DNA from: Streptomyces sp. DG1A-41
Lineage (GTDB): Bacteria > Actinomycetota > Actinomycetes > Streptomycetales > Streptomycetaceae
Length of the DNA stretch: 64,000 bases
Assembly: GCF_037055355.1 (NCBI RefSeq)
Contig: NZ_CP146350.1
Span: 5,851,001 to 5,915,000, forward strand
Direction: 5' to 3'
Numbering within the stretch: the first letter of the stretch is position 1; every line of letters begins with the position of its first letter. The notes beneath the pieces were generated by a model. The model was given only the letters and a program-made list of their open reading frames with translations. It ran no database searches and was not told the origin of the DNA. Of this stretch, positions 48,808-57,581 are shown in pieces. A program made the position numbers and the translations under genes.

Positions 48808-48893
48808 CCTGCGGTGACGGTACGGGGGAGAGGTGGATGGGCCTGCGGGCCCAAGTCGTCAAAGGCAAGTCACGGAAGTCGCGCTGGGCCTCT

Positions 48894-48923
48894 GATTGGG
48901 CCCCGGATTGGGCCCCGGGGCCC
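48894..48923. promoter_or_regulatory. Tandem repeat and palindrome in the flp leader
   Basis: GATTGGGCCCCG occurs twice in tandem (48894-48905, 48906-48917) and runs into the perfect 14-bp palindrome GGGCCCCGGGGCCC (48910-48923). This lies 73 bases before the Flp pilin start, in the 189-base gap after the response regulator gene. It could be an attenuator, a processing site that raises pilin mRNA, or a regulator site. Confidence 0.45.
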
Positions 48924-48996
48924 TATGGGACGCGGGGTGTTCCGCCGTACGTTTCTCGCGCCGAAAGCGGCACCGCCGAACCCGGAGGGGAACCCC

Positions 48997-49230
48997 ATGA
49001 GCGACCTGATGCTGAAGACCGCCGTTGCGACCAAGGTCCGCGTCAACGGCTGGAAGAACACCACGGTCGAAGCCATGCAGCGCCGCGCCGGCGACAAGGG
49101 GCAGACCGCGGTCGAGTACCTGGGCATCATCGCGGTGGTCGTGGCGATCGTGGTGCTGATCGCCGGGACGAACATCGGTCAGACGATCGTCAACAAGCTG
49201 ACCACGCAGATCAACAAGGTCGCCCCTTGA
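48997..49230 (+). CDS. flp: Flp-family major pilin
   Basis: At 77 residues, a basic cytoplasmic leader of about 34 residues is followed by GDKGQTAVEYLGIIAVV and a hydrophobic helix, ending shortly after. The G/QTAVEYLG site with Glu at +5 is the Flp prepilin cleavage and assembly signature. It has a strong GGAGGGG site. As the shortest pilin in the locus it is the likely main subunit of the fibre. Confidence 0.92.
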   Translation: MSDLMLKTAVATKVRVNGWKNTTVEAMQRRAGDKGQTAVEYLGIIAVVVAIVVLIAGTNIGQTIVNKLTTQINKVAP

Positions 49231-49766
49231 CCCGACCTCGCAGGTACGGCGACGCAGGGCAGGCATTCCCCATCTACATCACCGTGGTGGGGAGCCTGCT
49301 CTTCCTCGCGTTCGCGTACTTTGCGGTCGGCCAGGCTGCGGTCAATAGGAACGGCGCCCAGACGGCCGCGGACGCGGCAGCCCTCGCGGCGGCCCAGGAC
49401 AGGCGGGACCTACTCGCGGGCGCATGGGTGAACGACGTACTCGACTGGACCAGGTGGCAGGACATCTTCCAAGGCAACGCCGATGGACTCGGCCCATCGT
49501 GCTGGCGTGCACACCGGCTCGCCGCGCAGAACGACGCCCGTGTGATCGGATGCGAACCGGACGGTCTCCTGGGCTTCACGGTTGAGGTCGAGACCAACAA
49601 GCCCGTCGGAGACTCGATCGTCCCCGGCACGGCGGACCGTAAAGCGAATGCGTCCGCCACCGCCGTGATCGAGCCCCGCTGTACGTTCAAGCCTCCCGCT
49701 GCGGACGCGGGTGGGAACGTATTGCCGCGGCTCTCCTGCAAGGACAGAGATGGCCGGCTGCACTGA
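49227..49766 (+). CDS. TadG-like pilus protein, possibly frameshifted at its end
   Basis: A TTG start overlaps the flp stop (TTGA). At 179 residues, YGDAGQAFPIYITVVGSLLF is a TadE/G-type membrane segment and NRNGAQTAADAAALAAAQ is the Tad helical signature. The frame stops at 49766, but another frame continues to 49845 and ends LFDVHLAD, which resembles the usual ending of these proteins. A single-base error near 49745 would join them. Confidence 0.8.
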   Translation: MTRPRRYGDAGQAFPIYITVVGSLLFLAFAYFAVGQAAVNRNGAQTAADAAALAAAQDRRDLLAGAWVNDVLDWTRWQDIFQGNADGLGPSCWRAHRLAAQNDARVIGCEPDGLLGFTVEVETNKPVGDSIVPGTADRKANASATAVIEPRCTFKPPAADAGGNVLPRLSCKDRDGRLH

Positions 49767-49876
49767 CTGGGACCTGAAGCCGGGCGATCCTCCCGACGTT
49801 CTCCCGAAGCCCGAGGACCTCTTCGACGTCCATCTGGCCGACTGACAGCGAACGACGAGTTGAAGGAAGCAGAGTG

Positions 49877-50458
49877 ATGAGCATTCGGTTCACTACGAAG
49901 GCCCGCAGGGGGGTGGTCGCGGTGACCGTTGCGGCCGGATTGGCCCTCAGTGTGGCCGGCTGCGGCGGCGATGGTGGCGACGACGAGAAGCCGAAGCCTT
50001 CGGCGTCCGCCTCCAAGGACAGTGGATCCAAGCCGAGTGCTCAGGAGGGGCAGACCAGTGAGCCCTTGGCCGAGGCGAAGGGGCCGAGCGGCCTGCTCCT
50101 CCAGATCACCTCTGCTGAGCGTGACTCCGGTGGCTTCGTCACCGTGAACGGTAACCTGAAGAACGACGGCTCCGAAATCGTCACCATCCCGGCCGAGCTA
50201 AGTGGTAACGAGACCGAGATCATCAACAATGGCAGGTCGTTCGGTGGTGCCACACTCGTCGACTCGAAGGGCAAGAAGCGGTACTACGTGCTGCGCGACA
50301 CGGATGGGCGTCCGTTGACGACCACTGGTTTTTCGGCACTCAAGCCCGGGGAATCCATGGCTGTGTTCCTGCAGTTCCCAGCTCCCCCGGCGAGCACGAC
50401 CGAAGCCACCTTCCAACTGCCGCTGTTCGCGAGTGCTCTCATCAAGATTTCTGGGTGA
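49877..50458 (+). CDS. Tad-operon lipoprotein
   Basis: The 193-residue protein has a signal peptide and lipobox VAGCG, a Ser/Lys/Pro-rich linker and a beta-sandwich-like domain (ERDSGGFVTVNGNLKN, KPGESMAVFLQFP). It overlaps the OmpA-like gene by GTGA. Anchored outside the membrane, it may help hold the pilus base. Several starts are possible (GTG 49874, ATG 49877); the choice changes one residue. Confidence 0.82.
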   Translation: MSIRFTTKARRGVVAVTVAAGLALSVAGCGGDGGDDEKPKPSASASKDSGSKPSAQEGQTSEPLAEAKGPSGLLLQITSAERDSGGFVTVNGNLKNDGSEIVTIPAELSGNETEIINNGRSFGGATLVDSKGKKRYYVLRDTDGRPLTTTGFSALKPGESMAVFLQFPAPPASTTEATFQLPLFASALIKISG

Positions 50459-51120
50459 GGCGCACTGTGACCACTACCCAAACCTCGGGCGGCGTGACAG
50501 CGCAGCGTCTCTCCCTGGTCGTCGCTGCGGCTGCGCTCATGGTCGCCACGAATTTCCACAGCGCGGTGGGCGCTCACGCCGACGAAGGCCCCAGCGTCCC
50601 CCCAGGCACCGAGCCCTCCGCCGCCGCTCCGGTCAAGGTCGACTCCAACGACCCCGACCTCAAACTCCCCGAGGGCGCCACCCTGGCCGCCGCCAAGGTC
50701 CTCGACATCAAACAGGTCGTAGAAGACCAAAGCGGCGACGAACGCCGCGAAGACACCAACGCCGACGTCAAGTTCGCCCTCCAGGCCGAGGTCCTCTTCG
50801 GCAAGGACAGCGCTAAACTCAGCGCCGAGGCGAAGGCCCGTATCTCCACGATCGCCGAGGAGATCAGGACACAGAACGCGACGAAGATCCGCGTCTTCGG
50901 CTTCACGGACAACCTCGGTTCCTCCGCCCACGGCGACGTCCTGTCCCGTAAGCGCGCCGACGCCGTACAGAACGTCCTGGACCAGGAACTGAACGACTCC
51001 AACGTCACATACGAGGTACGCGGCTACGGCGAGCAGTACCCGATCGCGGACAACTCCACGGAGACCGGCCGCAAGAAGAACCGCCGTGTCGAGGTCTCCT
51101 TCCCGCGCACGGAGAGCTGA
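50455..51120 (+). CDS. OmpA-family peptidoglycan-binding protein
   Basis: The 221-residue secreted protein has an N-terminal hydrophobic signal and a C-terminal OmpA/MotB domain (VLFGKDSAKLSAEAKARI, FGFTDNLGSSAHGDVLSRKRA, with the diaminopimelate-binding Asp/Arg pattern). In a Gram-positive it would bind the wall from outside the membrane. It is the last gene of the tad operon before a strong terminator and probably anchors the pilus apparatus to peptidoglycan. Confidence 0.88.
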   Translation: MRRTVTTTQTSGGVTAQRLSLVVAAAALMVATNFHSAVGAHADEGPSVPPGTEPSAAAPVKVDSNDPDLKLPEGATLAAAKVLDIKQVVEDQSGDERREDTNADVKFALQAEVLFGKDSAKLSAEAKARISTIAEEIRTQNATKIRVFGFTDNLGSSAHGDVLSRKRADAVQNVLDQELNDSNVTYEVRGYGEQYPIADNSTETGRKKNRRVEVSFPRTES

Positions 51121-51140
51121 GCCACCACCGACCCACCCGG

Positions 51141-51181
51141 GGCCCGTCCTCGCGCCATCGCGGCGCCGACGAGGACGGGCC
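51141..51181 (+). terminator. Terminator hairpin at the end of the tad operon
   Basis: GGCCCGTCCTCG (51141-51152) and CGAGGACGGGCC (51170-51181) form a perfect 12-bp stem around a 17-base loop, 20 bases after the OmpA-like stop. No T run. Confidence 0.7.
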
Positions 51182-51253
51182 GCGCCCGTTCCCGCGCACC
51201 TCTCAGGAGCAGGACAGGGCATCGAGAGGCCCAGTGCACCGCTGTGGGTTGAA

Positions 51254-51283
51254 ATGGGCCCGGGGTTGGGGCCACGGGCCCAT
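51254..51283. promoter_or_regulatory. Inverted repeat upstream of the pilin-toxin gene
   Basis: ATGGGCCCG (51254-51262) and CGGGCCCAT (51275-51283) are perfect inverted arms around 12 bases, 75 bases before the start at 51359. It shares GGGCCC wording with the repeats before flp. It may be a shared regulator site or a structural element. Confidence 0.4.
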
Positions 51284-51358
51284 GTGTGAGTGATCGCTTC
51301 TCCTTAGCCTCGGCCGCGTGTCCGTCTTAGATTGCCGCTTCACGAGCTGAGGTCACGC

Positions 51359-53995
51359 ATGTCCGGAGCCGGTAACCCCATCCCGCCGAGCGGGATTTGG
51401 GGTGCGCACAACATCCCGTCGTGGGGCCGGCGTTCGCCCTTGCCACGGGCACTGGGCTGGGCGCAGGTACTCCTGTGGGTGCAGTTCGCGCTGACGGTGT
51501 TGTACGTGGTCACCGTGCTGTCGGTGGTGTCGTACTACTCCGGGGAGATCTTCGGAATCCTGGTGTACGACTCGCTGCCCAGCGTGGCCGGGGTCTATCT
51601 GGCCCGGCGCCTGTGGCGGGGCGGGGTGTGGACGAGCCGTGCACTGATCGCCGTACAGGCGTGGATCGTGTGGCTGTCGTTCGGCACGCTGGTGCACGGT
51701 GATCTGCGGGGCATCACACAGGCGGCGATGCCGGTGGCGGTCATCGTGCTGTTGCGTCGGGCCCGGTCGCGTGAGTGGTTCGAGATCGCTCCCCAGGACA
51801 GGGAGGAGCGCCGGGCGTTCAGCCTGGCGAGGATGATCCGCTGGCGACGGGACGAGGGCCAGACCGCGGTGGAGTACGCGGGGCTCGTCGCGGTAGTCGC
51901 CGCGATCATCCTCGCGCTGTCGGTGGGCGGCCTCGGCGGGCGCATCGCAGACGGCATTGAGTCGGCGGTCTGTTCGGTGACGGGCACGGCCTGCTCCGCT
52001 CCGCAGGGCGACGGTACGGAGACGGGTGCGGCCGGAAACAACGACGGTACGCGGCAGGGTGGTTCGGACGCCGGCGCCGACGGCAGCAACGGCGGCAACG
52101 GCGCCGCCCCGGACGGCGGCGCGGATGCGGACGGTGGTGCTGGGGCAGACGGTGGTTCGGGCGCGAACGGTGAGGCGGGTGCCGAAGGCGCCCCGGGCAC
52201 CCAGGGCGGTTCGGGTGGCCAGGGAGGCACGGGCGCCGGTGGTGGTACGGGCGGCGACAACAGCGGTGGTAGTCCGGCGTCGTCGGCCCAGATCATCACC
52301 TATGAGGGTGCGGGGCCGGGCGACACGGTGCCGCTCGCTCCGGGCCCCTTCGACGACAAGTCGCTCTGGGACGACGTACATGACCAGGAACGCCACGACA
52401 GGACGTTCATGGACCATGTCCGGGGCTTCTTCGTCGCGCCGACCAAGAGCTTCCTGGCCAGCACGATGGACTTCGTCAGCGACCCGGTCGGCTCGGTCAA
52501 GGACAGCTGGAACGGCCTGAAGGACTACACCACCAACTGGTGGGGCGACAAGGCCGACGAGCTGGGCAAGGAGTGGGACAAGGGGAACTACGTCTCCTCC
52601 GTATGGGGCTGGGTCAACTCGCCCGAGGACTTCGTGTCCGACCTGGCGGTCGACACGCTCGTCGACAAGGAGAACTGGGAGAAGGGCAACTACGGCGCCT
52701 CCGTCGGCAACACCGTTGTCAACGTCATCGGCATCTTCAGTCCGAAGACCATCACGAAATTCACCAAGTTCAAGAAGCTGGCCGAGATCGGTGAATCCCT
52801 CGACAAGGCTGCGGACGCGGCGGAGAAGGCCCGCAAGGCCGCGAAGGCGGGTGATGCCGAGGGCGCTCGGAATGCGGCGAAGGACGCCGACGAGGCGGCG
52901 GACGCGGCCGAGAAGAAGGCCCGCGAGTCGGGCTGCACCATCGCGGCGCCGACCCGCCGGATCCCGTACGGCGGGAACCCACCCGGGACCACCACTGGCC
53001 TCCTCACCGGCTCCTCCGGCGCAGGCAACACGATCCTCGCCGTCGGCCCGTCCGACTCCCCGCACGTCATCCTCGCCGAGGGCGGCTGCGACGAGGAGGC
53101 CAAGGAGGGGGCCAAGGACGCTCGCGAGGAGGCCGACGAGGCCGACAGGGTTGCCGACGGTGCCGAGTTGGCGGATCGCCACGGCGCAGTCAAGAAGGCA
53201 CTCGACGACGAGGGCGTCCAGCACGCACCGCGGAAGATCGACGAGTTCGTTCAGCGGGCAAAGGACAACCCGGACCCGGACAAGAAGGAGATCGGCAAGG
53301 AGGACGCGGCCCGGGCACTGGACGAGATTTCGAAACTGGCCAGGACGAAGAGCATCTCCAAAGAGGCACGCTCGTCGCTGACCAGCAAGGTCACGAACGC
53401 CAAGAACACCGACGAACTCAGCCAGGCACGCGCTGAGCTGAACGCCGTCCAGCGAGCCGCCGACGACGAGGCAGCGCCTGGCACGACCGTGCACACCGCT
53501 GTCGGCAAGGACTTCGGCAAGGAGAACGTCGATCTCGGCAACGGCGAGACGGCGAACATCTCCGAAATCAACGACGCCGACGTGCTCTACAAGGGCAAGG
53601 ATGGCAAGGTCCACGCCGTGGAGGTCAAGAACACGGGTAATGCCACCATCAAGGCCGACTTCGAACGGCAGGTCGAGGATCTGGCCGAATGGGAGGGGAA
53701 GGGTGGCGCAGGTAGGGCGACACGCGTCGAGATAGAGACCACTGAGAAATGGACCAATATCTTCAGCGGCTACAAGAGCGGAAAGCGGGACGGCGTCAAG
53801 TACAAGCCTGAAGGGACACCGGCCGGAACGATGGCGAAGAACGGGGTGCCCGTACGGATCGCTGGTACGGACATCTCCCCGAGCCAGCTCAAGCGGATGG
53901 AGGCAGAGATCCAGGCCCGGAAGCAGGCAGGGACCATGGAGTGGTCCAGGATGAAGACCCCGAAGGAAGCGATGGATTACCTGGGCGTCTCATGA
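51359..53995 (+). CDS. Pilin-leader hybrid with C-terminal PD-(D/E)XK-like domain, candidate toxin
   Basis: ATG at 51359 gives 878 residues. Order: four membrane helices (about residues 33-135), a Flp-like segment DEGQTAVEYAGLVAVV with Glu172 at the +5 position, a Gly-rich linker (about 203-305), a middle region, a long Ala/Lys/Glu helical stretch, and a C-terminal domain with DADVLY...AVEVKN. Asp741, Glu755 and Lys757 fit the D-ExK pattern of restriction-like nucleases. The layout (export signal, spacer, nuclease tip, unknown genes behind) is that of a polymorphic toxin. I infer, and cannot prove, that the Tad machine is the route. Confidence 0.72.
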   Translation: MSGAGNPIPPSGIWGAHNIPSWGRRSPLPRALGWAQVLLWVQFALTVLYVVTVLSVVSYYSGEIFGILVYDSLPSVAGVYLARRLWRGGVWTSRALIAVQAWIVWLSFGTLVHGDLRGITQAAMPVAVIVLLRRARSREWFEIAPQDREERRAFSLARMIRWRRDEGQTAVEYAGLVAVVAAIILALSVGGLGGRIADGIESAVCSVTGTACSAPQGDGTETGAAGNNDGTRQGGSDAGADGSNGGNGAAPDGGADADGGAGADGGSGANGEAGAEGAPGTQGGSGGQGGTGAGGGTGGDNSGGSPASSAQIITYEGAGPGDTVPLAPGPFDDKSLWDDVHDQERHDRTFMDHVRGFFVAPTKSFLASTMDFVSDPVGSVKDSWNGLKDYTTNWWGDKADELGKEWDKGNYVSSVWGWVNSPEDFVSDLAVDTLVDKENWEKGNYGASVGNTVVNVIGIFSPKTITKFTKFKKLAEIGESLDKAADAAEKARKAAKAGDAEGARNAAKDADEAADAAEKKARESGCTIAAPTRRIPYGGNPPGTTTGLLTGSSGAGNTILAVGPSDSPHVILAEGGCDEEAKEGAKDAREEADEADRVADGAELADRHGAVKKALDDEGVQHAPRKIDEFVQRAKDNPDPDKKEIGKEDAARALDEISKLARTKSISKEARSSLTSKVTNAKNTDELSQARAELNAVQRAADDEAAPGTTVHTAVGKDFGKENVDLGNGETANISEINDADVLYKGKDGKVHAVEVKNTGNATIKADFERQVEDLAEWEGKGGAGRATRVEIETTEKWTNIFSGYKSGKRDGVKYKPEGTPAGTMAKNGVPVRIAGTDISPSQLKRMEAEIQARKQAGTMEWSRMKTPKEAMDYLGVS

Positions 53996-54043
53996 CGCCA
54001 ACGCCTCAGGAAACTGCCGGGGGGCACGAACGGAGAGCGACTT

Positions 54044-55363
54044 GTGGACACCTACCTGCTGCCCGCTGCCATGCGCGAGCTGCCGCCGCCTTGGCACGAT
54101 CTGACATACCGCAGGTCTCAGGAACTGGAGGCACTTGCGCCCAATGAGCGGAGACATGAGCAGGCTCGGTCCGTGCTGCGCGCATGCCTGCCCGAGCGAC
54201 GGCAGAGTGTGCACGACTGGGACGAGCAACTGCGGGACTTCTACGACGACCGCGATGACCACATCTTGGACGAGGCAGACGCTTGGCTGACCCGGATCAT
54301 GCCGACCACGTCCCAGGTCACTCGGGAACGGGTGGCGCAGGTGCTCGGAGTCTGGGCTGACATGGGGATCCCCACGGTGCCTGCGCCACCGACCGAACAG
54401 CAGATCGACAGGGTGGCGGCCGAGTGGGCGGCCTCTGTGCGGCAGACGCTGGCGTGCGACGCCTTCGCCTTCCTCGAGCGTGCAACCACCGCCGGATCGC
54501 TGAACGATGCGGAGGCGGAGGACGCCGCGCTACTCGCAGCCGCGTTCGTGCGGGTCGGCCTGGCGGTCGAGGCGGCGGTGCGCGTGCTGGTCGCGCTGGG
54601 TAGTCCGCGCGGCGAACAGATTTTGCTGGGTCTCGTACACGACGACGAGGTCCGGGACTTCCGCCCCTATGTGCGCTCCCGGCTTCTCGGGCTGCGCCGT
54701 TCGGTGTACGAGGCTCGGTCCCGGCAAGTCACCCGTGACGAGGAGCCGCTGCTGCCCGAGGGGCTGCACGATCTCCCGTATTCCTGGCAGAACGACTTCG
54801 GGTGGGGCGTGACCGCGCCGGATGCCGGGAGCCTCGCCCGAGCGCGTTCGGCACTGGAGGCATGTCTGGCTGTCGAGCGGGTGCCGGATGACGCGCAGCC
54901 GTGCGGTGACGCTCCGGTGGACTTCAGAGCCATCGCTGAGGTGGTCCGTGCCCTCATGCCGTACCCACGGCTGGTCACTCGCGAGCGGATGAACGAGGCG
55001 TGGCGCGAGTGCGAGTCGCTTGGGTTCGACTTGCAAGGCATGAACGCCGAGTCCTTCGCCAAGCTCTGGTGCGCGCGGATCGCCGACCGGGTCACTGCAG
55101 CCGTCTTCCGCTGGCTCGCTGACCTCCCCCACGGCGGAGGGGCAGCAGGCGACCAGGAACCAGCGGCTCCGTCGGCAACGGCCCTCTGGGCGGCAGAACT
55201 TGCCGAGCGGTCCGCCCGGCGCGGCCGTGCGGTAGAGGAGGCCGTCTGGTTCCTCCACCGTACGGATGACGAGCCGGACAGCCGTGAGGCCCTGGCGCGA
55301 CTTGCCTCCGACCCGAGCCTACCCGTCACGACGAGGAAGGTCGCCCAGCAGTGGACGTCATGA
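54044..55363 (+). CDS. Duplicated-domain helical protein, candidate immunity or accessory protein
   Basis: The 439-residue GTG-started soluble protein has two similar halves (about residues 5-205 and 235-435). Matching pairs are LLPAAMRELPPPWHDLTYR with LLPEGLHDLPYSWQNDFGW, SVLRACLPE with SALEACLAV, and SQVTRERVAQ with RLVTRERMNE. No catalytic motif, signal or membrane helix is seen. It starts 48 bases after the toxin-like gene, the place where immunity genes sit. Codon use and base composition are a little less biased than in the tad genes. The immunity role is inference from position. Confidence 0.7.
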   Translation: MDTYLLPAAMRELPPPWHDLTYRRSQELEALAPNERRHEQARSVLRACLPERRQSVHDWDEQLRDFYDDRDDHILDEADAWLTRIMPTTSQVTRERVAQVLGVWADMGIPTVPAPPTEQQIDRVAAEWAASVRQTLACDAFAFLERATTAGSLNDAEAEDAALLAAAFVRVGLAVEAAVRVLVALGSPRGEQILLGLVHDDEVRDFRPYVRSRLLGLRRSVYEARSRQVTRDEEPLLPEGLHDLPYSWQNDFGWGVTAPDAGSLARARSALEACLAVERVPDDAQPCGDAPVDFRAIAEVVRALMPYPRLVTRERMNEAWRECESLGFDLQGMNAESFAKLWCARIADRVTAAVFRWLADLPHGGGAAGDQEPAAPSATALWAAELAERSARRGRAVEEAVWFLHRTDDEPDSREALARLASDPSLPVTTRKVAQQWTS

Positions 55364-55420
55364 CGCCCCCACGCATCGCAGCCGCAACCGACCGCAGATG
55401 GTTCACGACGGGGCGTACTC

Positions 55421-55822
55421 GTGATCGGAAACCTCTTCAGCGTTGCGGAACTTGAGCCGCTACGGCTCAGGGCCGACGCGGCCGACCGGGACGGCGACCA
55501 GAGTGGACGCGACTGGACCGCACCTGTCCTGTGCGGCTACATCAGGCTGCGCGGCGATCTGTCGTTGGCCCTCGACATCTATGTGGAGGACGCCCTGGTC
55601 AACGAGGTACCGGCTGAGCCGGAACTCGCTCGGCGCCTGGCCAGGGCATTGGGCGTTCCCGTTCTCCATCCGGCCGAGGGCCTTCCGTCGTCTTACTGGC
55701 TGGCAACCTCGTCAGGAGAGTCCGTCCGCGCCCGGCTGTATGCGTCGGACGACGACCCCCCGTGCACACGATCGACGCGGTCGAGTCCGCGGTCGCCCCA
55801 CTACGGCACGCGAAGAGGGTGA
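55421..55822 (+). CDS. Small protein behind the toxin locus, 3' end possibly frameshifted
   Basis: The GTG-started frame gives 133 residues. To about residue 112 it reads like a normal compact protein (WTAPVLCGYIRLRGDLSLAL, LARRLARALGVPVL). After a run of Cs near 55755 it turns into Arg/Ser-rich junk, while another frame continues sensibly (HTIDAVESAVAPLRH). A one-base error there is likely. The size and position fit an immunity protein. No family recognised. Confidence 0.6.
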   Translation: MIGNLFSVAELEPLRLRADAADRDGDQSGRDWTAPVLCGYIRLRGDLSLALDIYVEDALVNEVPAEPELARRLARALGVPVLHPAEGLPSSYWLATSSGESVRARLYASDDDPPCTRSTRSSPRSPHYGTRRG

Positions 55823-55893
55823 CAGGTAGTCGCGCCGTCGAGCCCCGTCATTGCCTCGGATCCGGACCGGCAAGGCCCTGCGCCAAGCTCTGG

Positions 55894-56271
55894 CTACGTG
55901 ACGACCTCGACCAACACACCCTCCTTCACTCCCCACCCCGCCATCACCCCCGCTTCCGCCTCCACCACATGCCGGGCACGCAGTCGCGGCATCCCCAACC
56001 GCCCCGGCCGCATGGTCCGCACGGCGATGACGCGACAGGCACGATCGAGATAGGCGACATCGATCGGCATGCGCATCCGGAAGGTGTGCACGCTGTTGGC
56101 GGGGGAGAGCAGCATCGCCCCCTCGACAGAATTCCGCCCCAACAGCCCCTTCGTACGGGCCCGATAAGAGGTGGCGATCTCCAACGGCACCCGGACGGTC
56201 CGCCCTCCACTACTCCCGTTACTCCCATGGACGACCAACTCCCCGCGCCCGTCACGCCACTGCCGCCCCAT
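55894..56271 (-). CDS. DUF192 family protein
   Basis: The 125-residue protein has the DUF192 core: TKGLLGRNSVEGAMLLSP, NSVHTFRMRMPIDVAYLD, and a C-terminal VEAEAG. This small beta protein is widespread in bacteria and archaea, often secreted, with no assigned function. Start at 56271 follows GGAGGGAGC. It converges on the small gene behind the toxin; I recall it near Tad loci in other streptomycetes. Confidence 0.87.
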   Translation of the reverse strand: MGRQWRDGRGELVVHGSNGSSGGRTVRVPLEIATSYRARTKGLLGRNSVEGAMLLSPANSVHTFRMRMPIDVAYLDRACRVIAVRTMRPGRLGMPRLRARHVVEAEAGVMAGWGVKEGVLVEVVT

Positions 56272-56580
56272 ACGAGCTCCCTCCGACCGTCCCACCTGCC
56301 ACCTGGGCCACTGGTTGTCCGAACCCGAACGTATCCGTAGGCGAGTAGGCCCCACATGGGCTCACGCCACACAGCCCTTTGCTGGTTCAGGGCTGAAACG
56401 CCCACTCCTGAAGAACGGATTGGCGCTTTATGCAACCGTTACGGCTGAAACTGCTCGACGAATCGCCGATTCCTCCCCATACACCCCGCCAGTTGACAAG
56501 CTTCACCCTGCTGCGGCTCCACACCGCTGGATAGCTTTGGGTCGCCCAAGAGAAGCCTCGCCTCTTACCGGGAGTCGACC
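56272..56580. other. Intergenic region before the broken lipoprotein gene
   Basis: About 310 bases, less GC-rich than average, with no convincing gene. TTGACA occurs at about 56493 and may be a -35, but no good -10 stands at the right distance. GGGAG before the GTG at 56581 is a ribosome site for the following pseudogene. Confidence 0.4.
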
Positions 56581-57239
56581 GTGAACCGCCGCCCACTCTT
56601 TTCGCAGCGCTCACGCTGACCGCCGCTGCGGCCCTGACGCTGTCCGCGTGCGGGAGCGATGACAGTTCCAAGAGCAAGGACAACGACAAGATCGCGGGAG
56701 CGGATGCCGGAGGCGCCAGCACCACATCGCCCACCGAATCGGCCCCGCAGGCCGCCGGTCGCCCGGAGATCAAGCTGCCGTCCGACCTGATCATGACCTT
56801 CGAAGGCGGCAAGACGGGTGATGCGGTCAAGAACGCCGTACTCGCTGACAACGCCGAGCGTATGCGTGCGGTCAACGCGGCGATTACGGGAACGGACCCC
56901 AAGGCGGAGGCGATGAACTTCTACAACACCGGCAGGGCGTTGTAGGCAGCGGCGGTCTGGGTGGACAAGTTCAAGAAGGCCAGCCGTGGCATCACGGGCA
57001 CCATCCGGTACTACGACCGGACTGTGACGCTCGACGGCAGCAAAGCGGCCTCGGTCGTGTTCTGCGCCGACGAGAGCAAGGGCTACGCCAAGGACCTCAA
57101 GACGAACAAGCCCAAGGTCACCACGCCTTCCGATGAGGACTTCATCCTTTACAACACCCGGCTGGAGAAGACCAGCGACGGGGTCTGGCAGACCACGCGC
57201 ATCGTTTCGACCGCGGGAGCGAAGCAGTGCCTGAAGTGA
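56581..57239 (+). pseudogene. Broken lipoprotein gene: frameshift and internal stop
   Basis: GTG at 56581 begins a signal peptide that is out of frame within six codons. The correct frame (TLFAALTLTAAAALTLSACG, a lipobox) runs to TAG at 56943, directly in the middle of a domain that continues without another stop to 57239 (VWVDKFKKASRGITGTIRYY...GAKQCLK). Restoring one base near 56595 and changing TAG to CAG gives about 219 residues. Two independent lesions point to decay, though the first could be a sequencing error. It overlaps the next gene by GTGA. Confidence 0.75.
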
Positions 57240-57496
57240 AGCGGGGAGCGCTCGGAGGTCTCGCCCTGGCCGTGGCCTTTGTGGCTTTGGGAGCACCGAG
57301 TGCCTGGGCCAGAGTCACTCCAGACGGCACCACCGAAAGCGATACGAACACGTCGAAGCCCTCGGGGTCTGTGCGGGGTGACACGCTCGCGTCGTCGGCC
57401 GGCGGCGTGATCGTCTTCGACCGTTCGAAGAACGGCTCGGATGAGTCCGCCGGGGCTGTTACATCCACGAGTTCGTGGACCCCGCCCCCTGTCTGA
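57236..57496 (+). pseudogene. Secreted protein truncated at the IS remnant
   Basis: The GTG start overlaps the preceding stop; a clear signal peptide (cleavage near AWA, residue 23) is followed by only 60 residues and ends SSWTPPPV. From memory, relatives continue after WTPPPC with a longer conserved domain. The break falls just before the IS256-family remnant, so the insertion or a later deletion removed the rest. The 3' half is not found beyond the IS. Confidence 0.55.
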
Positions 57497-57581
57497 CGGG
57501 AGGAGGCGTACTTTCCCGATGGATCGATCGATAGGTCATCGAGCAAAGCCGACGTTGCACCGTCGGTCGGAAGGCACGCCT

